A DNA stretch of 64,000 nucleotides from assembly GCA_013368325.1 (NCBI GenBank), contig JAACJK010000164.1:682001-746000 (forward strand), read 5' to 3'. This document shows positions 45,601 through 56,400 of the stretch, piece by piece. The position numbers and the translations under genes are program-made. Each line of letters opens with the position of its first letter. Positions within the stretch are counted from its first letter, which is position 1. This stretch comes from Ephemerocybe angulata. Its lineage: Eukaryota; Basidiomycota; Agaricomycetes; Agaricales; Psathyrellaceae. Under the pieces are notes generated by a model. It saw only the letters and a list, made by a program, of their open reading frames with translations, was not told where the DNA came from and did not search any database.

Positions 45601-46584
45601 CGACTGGAATCCTTGGATACGGGGTGAGGTAGAGCTATTGGGAATGTGGTGGCCACACACAGACAGCCCCGCCTCTTATATACTTCCACGGTCGCGTAAG
45701 TAAATCGCAGACCGCCACTGGTAGTCCACTGGTCTTGCTCAGCGCTCAGTCATCCAGTTGTTTATGTGCTACTGACGTCACATAGGGTCCCTCGTAACTT
45801 AGTAATGCGTGATAAGGAGATAGGCCCCGAAGCGCCCGTTCGGCGCTTAGCGCTTGTGCCGATTCAGAAGCGATGGCGTTGATTAAGTGTGGGCATCGCT
45901 CATCTCCTGTTGAAGCGCGCGGATTGCATTTATTCTTGGTGTACATAACAGCGTTCTTATCTTCTCGCACATTGCGACAGGACCCGATGCCATCGACCCG
46001 AGAAGGTGCTTGAAAATCAACTCCAACGGATGGCGAGTAGTAGCACAAGCCTTCAGCAAAATTATCTTGACTTTATAAGCGGTTTCCGCAGGACTGTATA
46101 GGCCGATAATCTTTTGTTATGACTTGCCTATAGATGTTCGCTCTCACTGTTGATGCCATGGTGGCTTTGCTTTGACTTTGAAAATCAACATCATGGCGTG
46201 CACGTGAATCAGGAGGGCGGCAAAGGGCCGGATGCAATAGTACCCTCCACCTCTACTTCCACCAAGCAGGGCTGTCCAAAATACCGTTTAAGTTTCAACC
46301 GCCGCCCCCCCTCCCCCCTCCCCCCTCGCCAACTCCCCATAAAGGACAGAGGTAAGCAACATTTCATTAGTCCGTTCACACCTCCTGAGTCTCCTCTTAC
46401 ACGCCTCGTAGCTCCCCGAAGCAGAGGAAGACGACATAAATAACATCTATTCCAACCAAGCGACACCTCCTGTCCCTGCCTCGAGCGCCACCCAAGTTTT
46501 GGCGCATATATCCCGATTTCGCGATCAAAATAACCGCCCAGGGGTAGAAACTTGTGTCGTCGGCTGAAAAACGAACTTGAAATC
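45601..46584. other. intergenic, divergent promoter region
   Basis: About 980 nt between the divergent dehydrogenase and F-box genes. It holds a CRE-like TGACGTCA at 45773-45780 and a pyrimidine-rich run near 46300-46326. Open frames are short and unpatterned. Confidence 0.45.
45773..45780. promoter_or_regulatory. CRE-like palindrome TGACGTCA
   Basis: A perfect eight-base palindrome, 173 nt upstream of the dehydrogenase start at 45600. It is the consensus for bZIP factors of the ATF/CREB type, which in fungi often mediate stress responses. Confidence 0.4.
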
Positions 46585-48243
46585 ATGGACAACGGTCGAG
46601 ACAGTACTCCCCTCATCAATCGCCTTCCACCAGAACTTTTGACCAGGACATTTCTGTTGCTCAACCAGGAAGCTTCGAGCGAGAGATCAATAAAGAAGGA
46701 TCCACTGCCCGCCTGCTTTCTCCTGTCGCATGTTTGTCAGAGCTGGAGGGATCTTGCTCTGGCCTGCTCTGAACTCTGGGCAGACACAGGATACTTTTTC
46801 GCTCCAGCTCTGTTAAAGTTAATGCTCTCCAGGTCACGGAATGCCCCTTTAACAGTTCGGTTTGCTGCAATGTTCTCCACACCCAAGGACCTTGTTCCAT
46901 GTCAAATGGCGCTAGCCCGGGTCGATCGACTGCGCGAAATCGAAATCATCGATATCATTCCCTACGGCCGATCTCTCATCCCAATCCTATGGCCATCCGA
47001 TTTTCGTGGAAACTTTCCTATCCTCGAATCCCTCGATATATCAAGTTCACCCCGGGCTGGTAGCTACACATTTCCGCACATCTTCTCAAAAGGCAGCACT
47101 CCCTCCATCACACGGGTCAAGTTGCTTAGTTGCAACATTTCTTGGGGACGCGTACCGTTTTCTGCAAACATGACGACCTTGCAACTCTGGGCCCAGGAAG
47201 AGGAACCGGATCCCCAGAACCGCCCTTCTATGCACGAATTTTCGGAGACTCTGGGTTCCATGCCTTTATTGCGAGAACTCGATCTTTGGGGATTTCTCCC
47301 ATTGGACGACGGCCCACACCCCCCTACCTTCCTTCAAGCCCTACGGGACCTTTCCCTCCACGACACAGCTGAAACGATAAGCATATTCCTGCGAGCCATC
47401 CAGATCCCCGACAGCGCAAACGTCAATGTGCGCATCGATGAGCCTGTTGAAACGGCACTCACCATCGGACAATTACTCTCCAACGTCAAATTCGCCTTGC
47501 GAAACCCAGAGACAAAGTCGCCCCCGGAGTTCTCCCCATTGCAACTTCGCCGACTCGTCTTCAGCGTTGAGCCTCAATCTATCTATTGCAACACGGCGTC
47601 TCTCAAAATCGAGGGATGGGTCGAGATGGGTAACATCAAGGATCAGTTGATAACCCTCGCTTTCCCATATTCCCAAACCGGGGACTCCACCGAAACAGCA
47701 TTGAAAGTTGGGGAACACTTGGACCTGTCCGTTCTCCAGGACCTCTCATTATCAAACTGGTACGAAGCCCTTTCAGGCAACGAATGGATCTCGTTGTTCA
47801 AAAATCTGGGAACATTGAAAACTATCGCAATCGGTCACCCGTCGGCATATCGAGGCCTTTTGGATGTTTTATGCGAAAAGTCTGTCGGTTTGACTCCTGG
47901 CGACTCCAGCATCAAGAATCCAAGCTCCCACTCTAAACCTTACTTCCCTTCCCTTTCAACACTCAAACTCAAATATGCCAATTTCGAACGGGGAGGTCAG
48001 GGGTTGGCCGACATGGTTGCCAATCTCCAGGATAGGTCGAAGAGCTGTCCTTTAGCGGAGCTGCACCTTGAACGATGCAAAAACATTGAGCGCGTTCATT
48101 TCGAAACCATTCGACGCGCCAAGATTCCCGGGTTGGAGGTTTCGTGGGATGAGGTCGAGAACTTGGACTTAAACTTGGGCTTGGACTTGGACACGGACAC
48201 GGACGCCGAATTTGATTCAGACTCGGACTGGGAGAACGAATAG
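46585..48243 (+). CDS. F-box-like protein with LRR-like C-terminal part
   Basis: Intronless, 552 residues. An F-box occupies about 8-70: PLINRLPPELLTRTFLLLNQ and ACFLLSHVCQSWRDLALACS then ELWADTGYFF. The rest is Leu-rich with repeating LRELDLWGFLPL, LQALRDLSLHD, LQDLSLSNWYEALSG and STLKLKYANFERGG, as in the many F-box/LRR-like proteins of mushroom genomes. These are usually substrate adaptors of SCF ubiquitin ligases. The last 25 residues are a Leu-Asp then Asp-rich tail, built from near-repeats of six bases at 48163-48210. The ATG at 46585 is the first one directly before the F-box. Confidence 0.8.
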   Translation: MDNGRDSTPLINRLPPELLTRTFLLLNQEASSERSIKKDPLPACFLLSHVCQSWRDLALACSELWADTGYFFAPALLKLMLSRSRNAPLTVRFAAMFSTPKDLVPCQMALARVDRLREIEIIDIIPYGRSLIPILWPSDFRGNFPILESLDISSSPRAGSYTFPHIFSKGSTPSITRVKLLSCNISWGRVPFSANMTTLQLWAQEEEPDPQNRPSMHEFSETLGSMPLLRELDLWGFLPLDDGPHPPTFLQALRDLSLHDTAETISIFLRAIQIPDSANVNVRIDEPVETALTIGQLLSNVKFALRNPETKSPPEFSPLQLRRLVFSVEPQSIYCNTASLKIEGWVEMGNIKDQLITLAFPYSQTGDSTETALKVGEHLDLSVLQDLSLSNWYEALSGNEWISLFKNLGTLKTIAIGHPSAYRGLLDVLCEKSVGLTPGDSSIKNPSSHSKPYFPSLSTLKLKYANFERGGQGLADMVANLQDRSKSCPLAELHLERCKNIERVHFETIRRAKIPGLEVSWDEVENLDLNLGLDLDTDTDAEFDSDSDWENE

Positions 48244-48527
48244 GTTTGAATTCGAGTAAATATCTATTTTCTAGCCTTGGTATGTACGAACTACTAATTT
48301 AAAATCGCTCGTGGCACTTTAAACTTTGCACTAGTGTTTGACCTCCAAATGTCCCTTCAGCATGCCCGCTATCGTTATAACAACAGGACTGTGCCATGCA
48401 TCCTCCGCAAAGCCGGCCCTAATTAGCGGATTGGCCCAGATGGGACCGTCATCGTAAACCACCAAATAACCCATACATACCCAACCATCCTCGTAAACGT
48501 CCGCCTCCCCGATCGCTCGCCGGAAGG

Positions 48528-48534
48528 TATGTAA
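48528..48534 (+). promoter_or_regulatory. TATA-like position of catalase copy A (TATGTAA)
   Basis: TATGTAA lies 70 nt upstream of the copy A start codon. At the aligned position copy B has TATATAA, so the copies differ by one base in a likely TATA box. Confidence 0.45.
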
Positions 48535-48597
48535 TGTGCAGGGCGACGGGGAGTCAGCCACTTTCCTCCTTCCCCACTCTTCTGTCATACCAGTTTT

Positions 48598-51044
48598 ATG
48601 TCGTCTCTCGCCGCACAAGCAAAAGAAGTCATGGCCAGCTTGCTCCCCGACGACCCTAAGATCAAAGATCTCAAGCGCAACATGGTCCATCCGACGTCGA
48701 GCTCGCAGATGACGACCGACCATGGCGTGAAGATTTCAGACACTGATCATTGGTGAGTATACTGTTCCAAGGCGAGGCAGCTTTCATGACGTCGAGTTAG
48801 GTTGACTGTGTCGAATGGCTCTAACCCTGGACCCGCCCTGCTCGAAGACCAAATCGCCCGAGAGAAGATTATGAGATTCGACCATGAGCGAATTCCCGAG
48901 CGTGTTATCCATGCCCGTGGCGCTGGGGCTCATGGATACTTCCGAGTTTTTGACGACCGCGCGTCGAAGTATACCTTCGCACCCACTCTCACCGACCCTT
49001 CCCGAACCACGCCCATCTTCATTCGCTTCAGTACCGTTCAAGGCTCCAAGGGCAGTGCCGTGAGTGACTAACGTACCCCCTCACCTTAGGCGGGATGAAC
49101 TAACAAGGTGATAGGACACTGTCCGTGATGTTCGAGGATTTGCCATGAAGATGTACACCCCCGAGGGTAACTGGGATATTGTTGGCATCAACGTCCCGGT
49201 CTTCTTCATCCAAGACGCTATCAACTTCCCTGACTTAGTGCACGCCATGAAGCCGGAGCCTCATAACGAGGTCCCACAGGGCCAGAGTGCTCATAACAAC
49301 TTCTGGGACTACGTTGGGCTGCGACCTGAAGCCGCCCATATGGTTATGTGGGCCATGTCTGATCGAACCATTCCTCGGTCATTCCGCATGATGCAAGGCT
49401 TTGGGGTCAACACTTTTACCCTGATTAACGCCAAGGGCGAGCGTCACTTTGTCAAGTTCCACTATATCCCTGAGCTCGGTGTTCACAGCTTGCTCTGGGA
49501 TGAGGCGTTGAAGCTCGCTGGCCAGGATCCTGGTATGTTCTCGCTGCGGTTCCCGCCTTTGATACAATGCTTACTCTTTACTACAGACTTCCATCGTAAG
49601 GATTTGGAAGAGGCTATCAAGTCTGGTTGTCTTCCCAAGTGGACTTTCGCCATTCAGGTCATTGCCGAGAAAGACGAACACAACTTCGACTTCGACATTC
49701 TAGACGCGACCAAGGTCTGGCCTCAGGATCTCGTCCCTCTTATCCCTATCGGCGAATGCGTGCTTAACAAGTGTGTGGACGAGTTTTTCCCCGAGACCGA
49801 GCAAGTCGCTTTCTGCACGAGCCATGTCGTTCCTGGCATTGGCTTCAGCAACGACCCTCTCTTGCAAGGCAGGAATTTCTCGTACTTCGATACTCAGATC
49901 TCTCGTCTCGGTGTTAACTGGGAGCAGGTACGCCGTTGTGGATTAACATCGGTTGGAATTTAGACTGACTTGGACCTTACAGCTTCCTATCAATCGCCCT
50001 GTTTGCCCGGTCTTCAACCACCACCGTGACGGAGCCATGCAGCACAAGATCAACAAGTCGACCGTGAACTACCACCCCAACCGCGAAGACGAGGTCCAGC
50101 CTGTTCCCCCACACGAGGGTGGATACACAGAGTTTATGGAGAAAGTGATCGGCATGAAGCAGCGTGTCCGCACACCCAAGTTCCAAGAGCACTACAACCA
50201 AGCCCAGATGTTCTACAATTCGCTGAAGCCCCACGAGAAGCAGCACATCATCGAAGCATTCTCGTTCGAACTGTCTCACTGCGATGACGAGCGCGTCTAT
50301 AAACGTTATACTGACCTCCTCAACGAGATTGACTTCGACCTGGCCAAGACTGTCGCCATGAAGGTCAACGGAACTATTCCTGACGCACCCTCTCGTGAGA
50401 AGTACCCCAAGACCGATGAGACCCTTTCCCAGCTGTACTTCGCCCCGAAGACCCCTACAATTGCCAGTCGTCGTATTGCCATTCTCATTGCGGACGGCTT
50501 CAACATGGTTGAGGTCACTGCCGTGCGCGCTATGATCGCTGGTGCCAAGGCCACATGCTGGATCATTGGTCCTCGCCGCGGGAAGATATACTCAGCGGGC
50601 CAATCGATTGGCATCGGCACGTGTCTTGTGGCAGACCACCACTTCGAAGACCAACGTTCAACGATGTACGATGCTGTCTACGTTCCTTCTGGCGTTGAGC
50701 ATGCGAAGACACTCAAGAAGACTGGGCGTGCTATTCACTGGATCCGCGAAGCCTTCGCACATTGCAAGGCTACTGGCGCTATCGGAGAGGGTGTTGAAGT
50801 TGTCAAGAGGGCTTTGGATACGGTGGAAGGAGTCCAGCTTGCGGGATTGCGCGACGACCACTCAGTTGTCTCGTCGTATGGAGTTGTCACAGCGGGCAAG
50901 TACGACTTATCTTCTGTTCTGACGGATATCATCAAGATCGCCCCTGGACCCACCGGGTTCGTAGCCAACTTTGCATACGAGATTAGCAAACACAGATGTT
51001 ACGAGCGAGAGATTGAGGGTTTGACGGATTCGGTCGCTTATTAG
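48598..51044 (+). CDS. Large-subunit catalase, copy A
   Basis: Heme catalase of the large-subunit clade. Five exons (48598-48752, 48801-49059, 49115-49532, 49587-49927, 49983-51044) give 744 residues. The catalase core shows the distal His89 in [33 protein letters not shown] and the proximal Tyr377 in [17 protein letters not shown]. The C-terminal domain (about 555-700) is of the DJ-1/PfpI type: [20 protein letters not shown] and [10 protein letters not shown]. Unusually, the distal-pocket Asn of catalases (first Asn of VGNN) is Ile163 here (VGINVPVFF), while copy B keeps Asn. No clear peroxisomal or secretion signal was seen; the end is DSVAY. No frameshift or stop is present. Confidence 0.93.
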
Positions 51045-51379
51045 CTGGCTGTCATGCATAGAAACACAAATTGTGTATCTGTATTTAATTATAGGGTATA
51101 TCATCATGTAGGACATTTATATCGGTTTCTTTCAAGCACGCTTTTATCCCGGAGCTTGGATCAAATAGTGAGCAGGCTGCAGGCGAGGCAGGATGACTTG
51201 AGTATCCGCCCTTGTCGTAGTCCAGAAAGGCGCCCGTGGGGTTTGTATTGATCCCAATTCGGAGAGGCACCTTCCTAAAATAGATCGGCGGTCCAGCCTG
51301 AGCGACAGTGGTGTCACCATGGCCCATCGGCCCGGAAGCTAGGATCCGAGTTCTCCAGCGAGGTAGAATGCAAAGCATT
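51045..51379. other. intergenic between catalase A and the small membrane protein
   Basis: 335 nt between convergent stop codons. No coding signal was seen; it probably holds the two 3' untranslated regions. Confidence 0.4.
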
Positions 51380-52116
51380 TCATCGTGGCCCACGCTTCAT
51401 AAAATCTTTAGCGGGCATCCCATCCCTCTTGGGCCCCTCCTTGATTCCCTTGCCCCTCACACGAGAACTAGCAACGCCCTTCCAAGCTATCTCCCATCTC
51501 TCCTCGTCGCCAACCTTCTCAGACATCTCCTCATGCTTTTCGTGCGAGATTCGTTCAGTGGGCACCACCTTACAACGGGCCTGGATGAAGGTGATAGGGA
51601 CAATAGAGCCGGGGGGGCTTGGGTGAATATGTTGAAGCAAACTAGCCGCCGTCTAGAATGAGTTGGGATTGAATGGGGTTTACTCGAATGAAGACGTAGT
51701 TCATGAGGAGCGTGGCGATGATACAGCTTATACCGGCCATTGAGGTGAATACCAGAGGGCGAGTGGCTGACAGCACCGTTTTAGCCACCCTTTTCCCCTT
51801 GGTTGAAGACGGCGGGCAGGACCATTCGAAATCCTTGTATCCACGACTGCAACATCAGCGCAGGATGCGATGGAGTTGAAGCGTCAGACAATGACTTTGA
51901 AAACAATTTGAAAAGTCCGATTGTTCTATCCCTTTCACACTTCTTACAGTCGATAGGGAACTGGTGTATTGCTTGATTGCTGCTCCGGAGTTTGAGCAAA
52001 GCATTGGGTAGGAACAAATCCGAGAATGGGTGGTGCCGGAGGTGCGAGTCCGGACGGTTGAACAATGCTGTCGCGTGGTCCTCATACAAGACCAGAGGGG
52101 AGGAGGGTAGGGTCAT
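51380..52116 (-). CDS. Small single-pass membrane protein, unrecognised
   Basis: A tentative three-exon model from the ATG at 52116: MTLPSSPLVLYEDHATALFN and HPFSDLFLPNALLKLRSS, an intron with donor GTGTGA and acceptor TGCAG, then RGYKDFEWSCPPSSTKGKR followed by one hydrophobic helix RPLVFTSMAGISCIIATLLM, then a GTAAAC...TCTAG intron of only 31 nt, then ASLLQHIHPSPPGSIVPITF and a charged tail ending DFMKRGPR at the stop near 51380. Phases agree at each junction, but a 31-nt intron is shorter than usual; without it the protein stops a few residues after the helix. No family was recognised. The 5' end overlaps the region just downstream of the DUF6593-like gene on the same strand. Confidence 0.4.
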
Positions 52117-52223
52117 TTTGAAATGAACCCAATTGAATTGCGGTGTCGAAGTTTGGTGGGAGAGTGGTTTGGGACGATGATACGACGGGCTTATCGAGCC
52201 AGGAGGGGACAGCAAGTCCCCAT

Positions 52224-52970
52224 TCAACATTTGAATCCTTGCTCGGCGACGTCCAACAGCGTGCGGGAATATTCCATGTAGAGGAACGTTATAATGATCG
52301 TGGTTACTTCGATGCTCAACTCTTCCGGGTCATTGATCGTGAGGACTCTACGGGTCTGGCTTGGATAGTAGCAGTCGAGAGGTAAATGGTGGTTTCGACA
52401 CCTCGCAATTGTTTTGCTGCTCTTCGAAAGGTTCAATAGCTTGAGTACATTTAGCACACACCTTCAGTAGTGAGACAAAAGACAAACTTACGCTAGAGCC
52501 ATAGGAAGGCTCCCACATCCAGAGGTAGGTATCACCGTCACCGCCAATGAAGAGACGTCGTTCCTCGTTCGATCTTCAAAACTATCAGCCAGAAGCACGG
52601 GGAAGCAGGTGCAATGGACATACATCCCGTAGCCTTCCTGGGCGAACATGACCTGGTCTGCGGGTACGCCATCCACCCCTTGAACTTTAGAGCGCCACGC
52701 CTTGTGGTGGAATCGAGTAGGAGAGCGGGAGCTCTGCCATTCGATGACACCGGTTACATAGGGATCACTGAGACTGGGAATTTTATTGAAGTCCTTGGGG
52801 ATCAGGGGCTTCCTCAGCACCGGCAGGTGCGCCTTATATCTTTCGACAGCGGTAGTAGGGGCCTCTTCCTTTGACTTGGGGAAGCGACTGACGATCTTGT
52901 AGTAGACGTTGCCGTTGGCGTCGGCGACGGCGATCTCGGTCGAGCTCTTCGTGACGAAGACGAAGTCCAT
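52224..52970 (-). CDS. Second DUF6593-like protein
   Basis: Three exons (52970-52624, 52573-52492, 52439-52224) give 214 residues. Beta-strand-like segments resemble the DUF6593 layout: MDFVFVTKSSTEIAVADANG, NVYYKIVSRFPKSK, YVTGVIEWQSSRSPTRFHHK, the core RRLFIGGDGDTYLWMWEPS, SSKTIARCRNHHLPLDCYY and a C-terminal hydrophobic helix EVTTIIITFLYMEYSRTLL. The core motif compares with FVSTNGRRYEWRR of the gene at 19999-20753, so the window has two divergent members. Function unknown. Confidence 0.58.
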
Positions 52971-53407
52971 GGATAGTAGGTGTTGTGGCGGATATCTAGA
53001 CTTGGAAGGATGGTGCAATGCGGGAGAAATGAAAGTCCCAGAGCCCACGCTCACCCCTTGACGGACCCAGAACAAGACATCTGAGTGTGATGAGGACTAG
53101 GGATGACGAAGATCTTCGCTTTGTCACGGAGCAGTTGTCATTAGACACAATCCATAGTGTATAGTTGTACAAGGGTGGGTCTCTAACGGAGAGAGTCAGT
53201 GACGGTGCCTTAGTGTAAGGGAGTGTGCACACCTCTGTACTAAGTAAGTGGTAGTCACACGAGCCCATTCCCAGTTCAGTCTCTATCTATACAATAAATC
53301 ACAAGGGGCAGAACGATAGCGATACAGCAGCGGGCAAATTGACACATAGACAAGAAAGCATGAGGGATTGAGATATTGAAAAGATGGTACCAATGCAACA
53401 ACATTCT
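52971..53407. other. intergenic between the DUF6593-like gene and SCAP
   Basis: 437 nt holding the DUF6593-like promoter and the SCAP 3' end. The open frame at 53268-52996 has no family signal and is treated as untranslated sequence. Confidence 0.4.
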
Positions 53408-56400
53408 TCAAAGATCAGACGACGAAAAACTAAACACCCCGATGGTATTCCCGAAACCAGCGAGGGCATGCGAAGGAGAAACCAAAAGTGGCGACACCCG
53501 CGTAAACGGCAGGCGCGCAATAGAATCAATCGAAGGTCGACGTGGGGGAGGGGGAGGGTTGGGCAATGATGACGACACAGACGATAACGAACCGTTCGAC
53601 GATGAGGGAGACGAAGCCTCACTCTCACCGCCAGGCTTGAGTGTTAAACTCGACAGGACCGAACTCCTTTCCTTCGCCAGCGCAGGATCAAACGTCCACA
53701 ACTCCCACCGATCCAGCGTGGCTGTCGTCAGCCCATGTGTATGGTTGAGGCTGACCGGGGTCGCAGTCCCCCCTTTCGACGTCCCCTGGCCCCTCTGCCT
53801 CCTCCGAATCCCCACAAATTTGGACGCCGCAACGTCCCAGCCTCCTCTCTGACACTCCACCTCTCCTACAAACACAGCCGCCGCATTCTGCCAGAGCGAC
53901 GAAGACGAGTGAAGTGGTGTGAGAGTACCATTCTGGCACCGCCCATCGTCGTCTGTTGGGAACGGTACTGTCAGTTGGTCCAGAGACCGCCTCCCCTCCT
54001 TTTCAGAGGCTCGTCTCGAATGGACCCCGTGCCCTGAGACGGGGAAGTCTGCAGCTTCGAAAGCGGTGGCAAGACGGGCTCGAGGAATCAGCGGCGACCC
54101 CGATCTGGAATTTGCATTGCTATTGCTTCGCGACCGCCTCCCCGCCCCTTCCCTCAGCGGTCGAAGTCGCATGTGCCCATTCGAACACGAACATATCCGT
54201 GATTGGTTGTTCGTGTAGAGATTGAAGATGCGAATGACGTAGTCGACGGAGTAGGCAATGGAGAGGGCTTCTGGTGTCGGTTGCCCGCACGTTCGACATG
54301 CTTCAGAAGGCACTGGCGATATTCGAAGATGATTGACTTTGCCTTGAAGTTCGTCCACCACCGTTATCCGGTCGCCTGTCAAACCATCCCACAATGACAC
54401 TGAACCCTTCTCCGTTGCGACAGTGATGACGAGGCGAGCGCTGCCACTTAGCAGTGTTCGGCAGGCGTGTGCTTTCGAAACGGTATCGAACACGGTTCCA
54501 GGTTGCATGCAATGATCATTGAGGATCATGGGGAGGTAATCGCCCGTCTCAATGAGGTCAAGACTACCATCATCGAGGGAGAGTGCGACCAACACACTGC
54601 CGTCGGGGACAACATGTAACAAGAAGGACTTGACCACGGAAGCGTCTCGGGAGGTCGAGTATCGCGAAAAGGTCGGGACACGCTCTATGGACCACCGAGC
54701 AGCCGTACCGTTTTCGTATGTCGCAAGCAGGACTGGGGAGGAGGGCGGTGGTATCTTGAGTTTCCTTTCCGAAGTAGAGGGACTGGGGATGGCTTGAGAA
54801 ACGAAATGGAGTTCCGTGACGGCGGCAGAGGTTCCTTCGAGGGACAGTACTGGCAGAGCAGTGATTCTTGTCCCAACCAGTACCCAAACTGCGATGAGAC
54901 CAGAACTTGACCCAACCGCGATGAGACTCCCAGTATCGTCCACAGTGACATAAGTCAGTGCTGGCGTGTTGTCGGATGAGGAGCCTGGTACGCTGAGCAA
55001 GACGTCGGCCGCATCAACAGATACATAGGACTGCTGGTCATCATTCCAAACAATGATTTCGTTGTGCAGCCCAACAGAAACGACAACCTTGCCGTTCTTG
55101 CTCGAGGCGATGAGCTCGACGTCGCTCGGAATCGCACGAGGTAGCGTGGAGAATGAAATGTGCGACTCCAGCGCCTTCTCGTCTTCCTGAACCATATCTT
55201 CCTCGGCGTGGCGCTGAGCTTCCAGCCGCTCTGTATCCTTCAGAAGATAGAGCAGCAGCCCGTAGAGCGCAGTGGTCGTGGCCACGATAGGCAATACCAT
55301 GATCTTCAGCAAGTAGGCGACGAACTGGAAGGTCGTGGAAAAGCGAGTATTGGTCGCTTTGTCTCCTTTCGGCCCTGTGTTGCCCCGAGATTCTGGGTTG
55401 ATAGTGAGGATCGTCGGCGACTCCAGCTTGATATGGACCAACTGGCGCTGATTAGGATTCAGTAAGTGCCAGATCTGTTCCGCGGTCGTCTTGTGGCTAG
55501 GAGCAGGAGTTTCTGGTCTTGGTCTTGCCACCCCGCCAAGAGGCTTTGACAGGTATTGGTTTGCATTTAGGTTAGTGTAGGTCGCATAATAGAGGGTGGC
55601 AGTGATTGCTAGGAGCTGTGGGCCTTTCAGCGCATGATCTATCACCTGAATCGAAGATGCGGCTCACCATGAGCAAGCTGATGTTCGTTGTAGCACGCCC
55701 CTTCAAGAGACTCTTGGCTGATACGACAAACTTTTCCCAGCTGGAACGAATTTGCCTCGCGTTTTCCTTTTCGGATTGGGGGGTTGGCCGCATTTGAGCC
55801 AGCGATGGCGCTAAGGTGGCGTCATGGCGCAGCAACTCTTCCAGCTGAGATGCGGATTAGCAGAAGTAACGAGCGGTCCAGAGCGCTACGAACCTCTAAC
55901 CGGGCAATGTCGATGGAAAGTACGGCCATGAAAAAGGTATGCGCCAGGAACCAGTGGGCAACCAATACGATGATCGCGAAGGTGCAGAATTGCTGAACGG
56001 CACCGACAGAGAAAACTGCCAGGATTCCGAGGATGGTATTGTACGAGACGACCTTGAGAGTGTTCGACGTGCCGACCTTGCTCATGCCCTCGGCAATGCG
56101 CTGTTTAACCGAAAGCGTAACTGAAGTGCGTCCAACCGCGTCGACCTGCGCCGAGGTCAGCCCAGTTTACACAAAGCAGCTTACGTTACTAACCAAATTG
56201 AACATGTTCTCTGCACCCACGAACACGATTACGATTGGGAGCAATGACCTTCAGTAAGATCAGTACCAAGATATCATATGGAAGTTCTCAGAAAGACTTA
56301 CAAAGGTACCATTGTGATTCTCAGTCCGATGAGGTGGCACACGCTGGTGGATGTGATTGTACTAACAACGATTTCGACCAATGCTGTGAACGTGATACCG

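Larger units (their letters stand above)
48497..51044 (+). repeat. Catalase duplication, copy A
   Basis: From position 48497 onward this segment is highly similar to 62459 onward, in the same orientation. Similarity covers about 100 nt of promoter, the coding exons and the introns. Upstream of ACGTCCGCC the two copies differ completely, so a sharp left boundary is visible. The right boundary cannot be seen because copy B is cut at 64000. Confidence 0.85.

Noticed and set aside
46300..46326. C/T-rich run upstream of the F-box gene
   Set aside because: Pyrimidine tracts are common in fungal promoters and introns; nothing else suggests a special element.
55646..55667. 22-nt GT-AG segment as an intron of SCAP
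   Set aside because: Too short for splicing; extending to the CACAG acceptor at 55616 gives a 52-nt intron and a better membrane-helix sequence.
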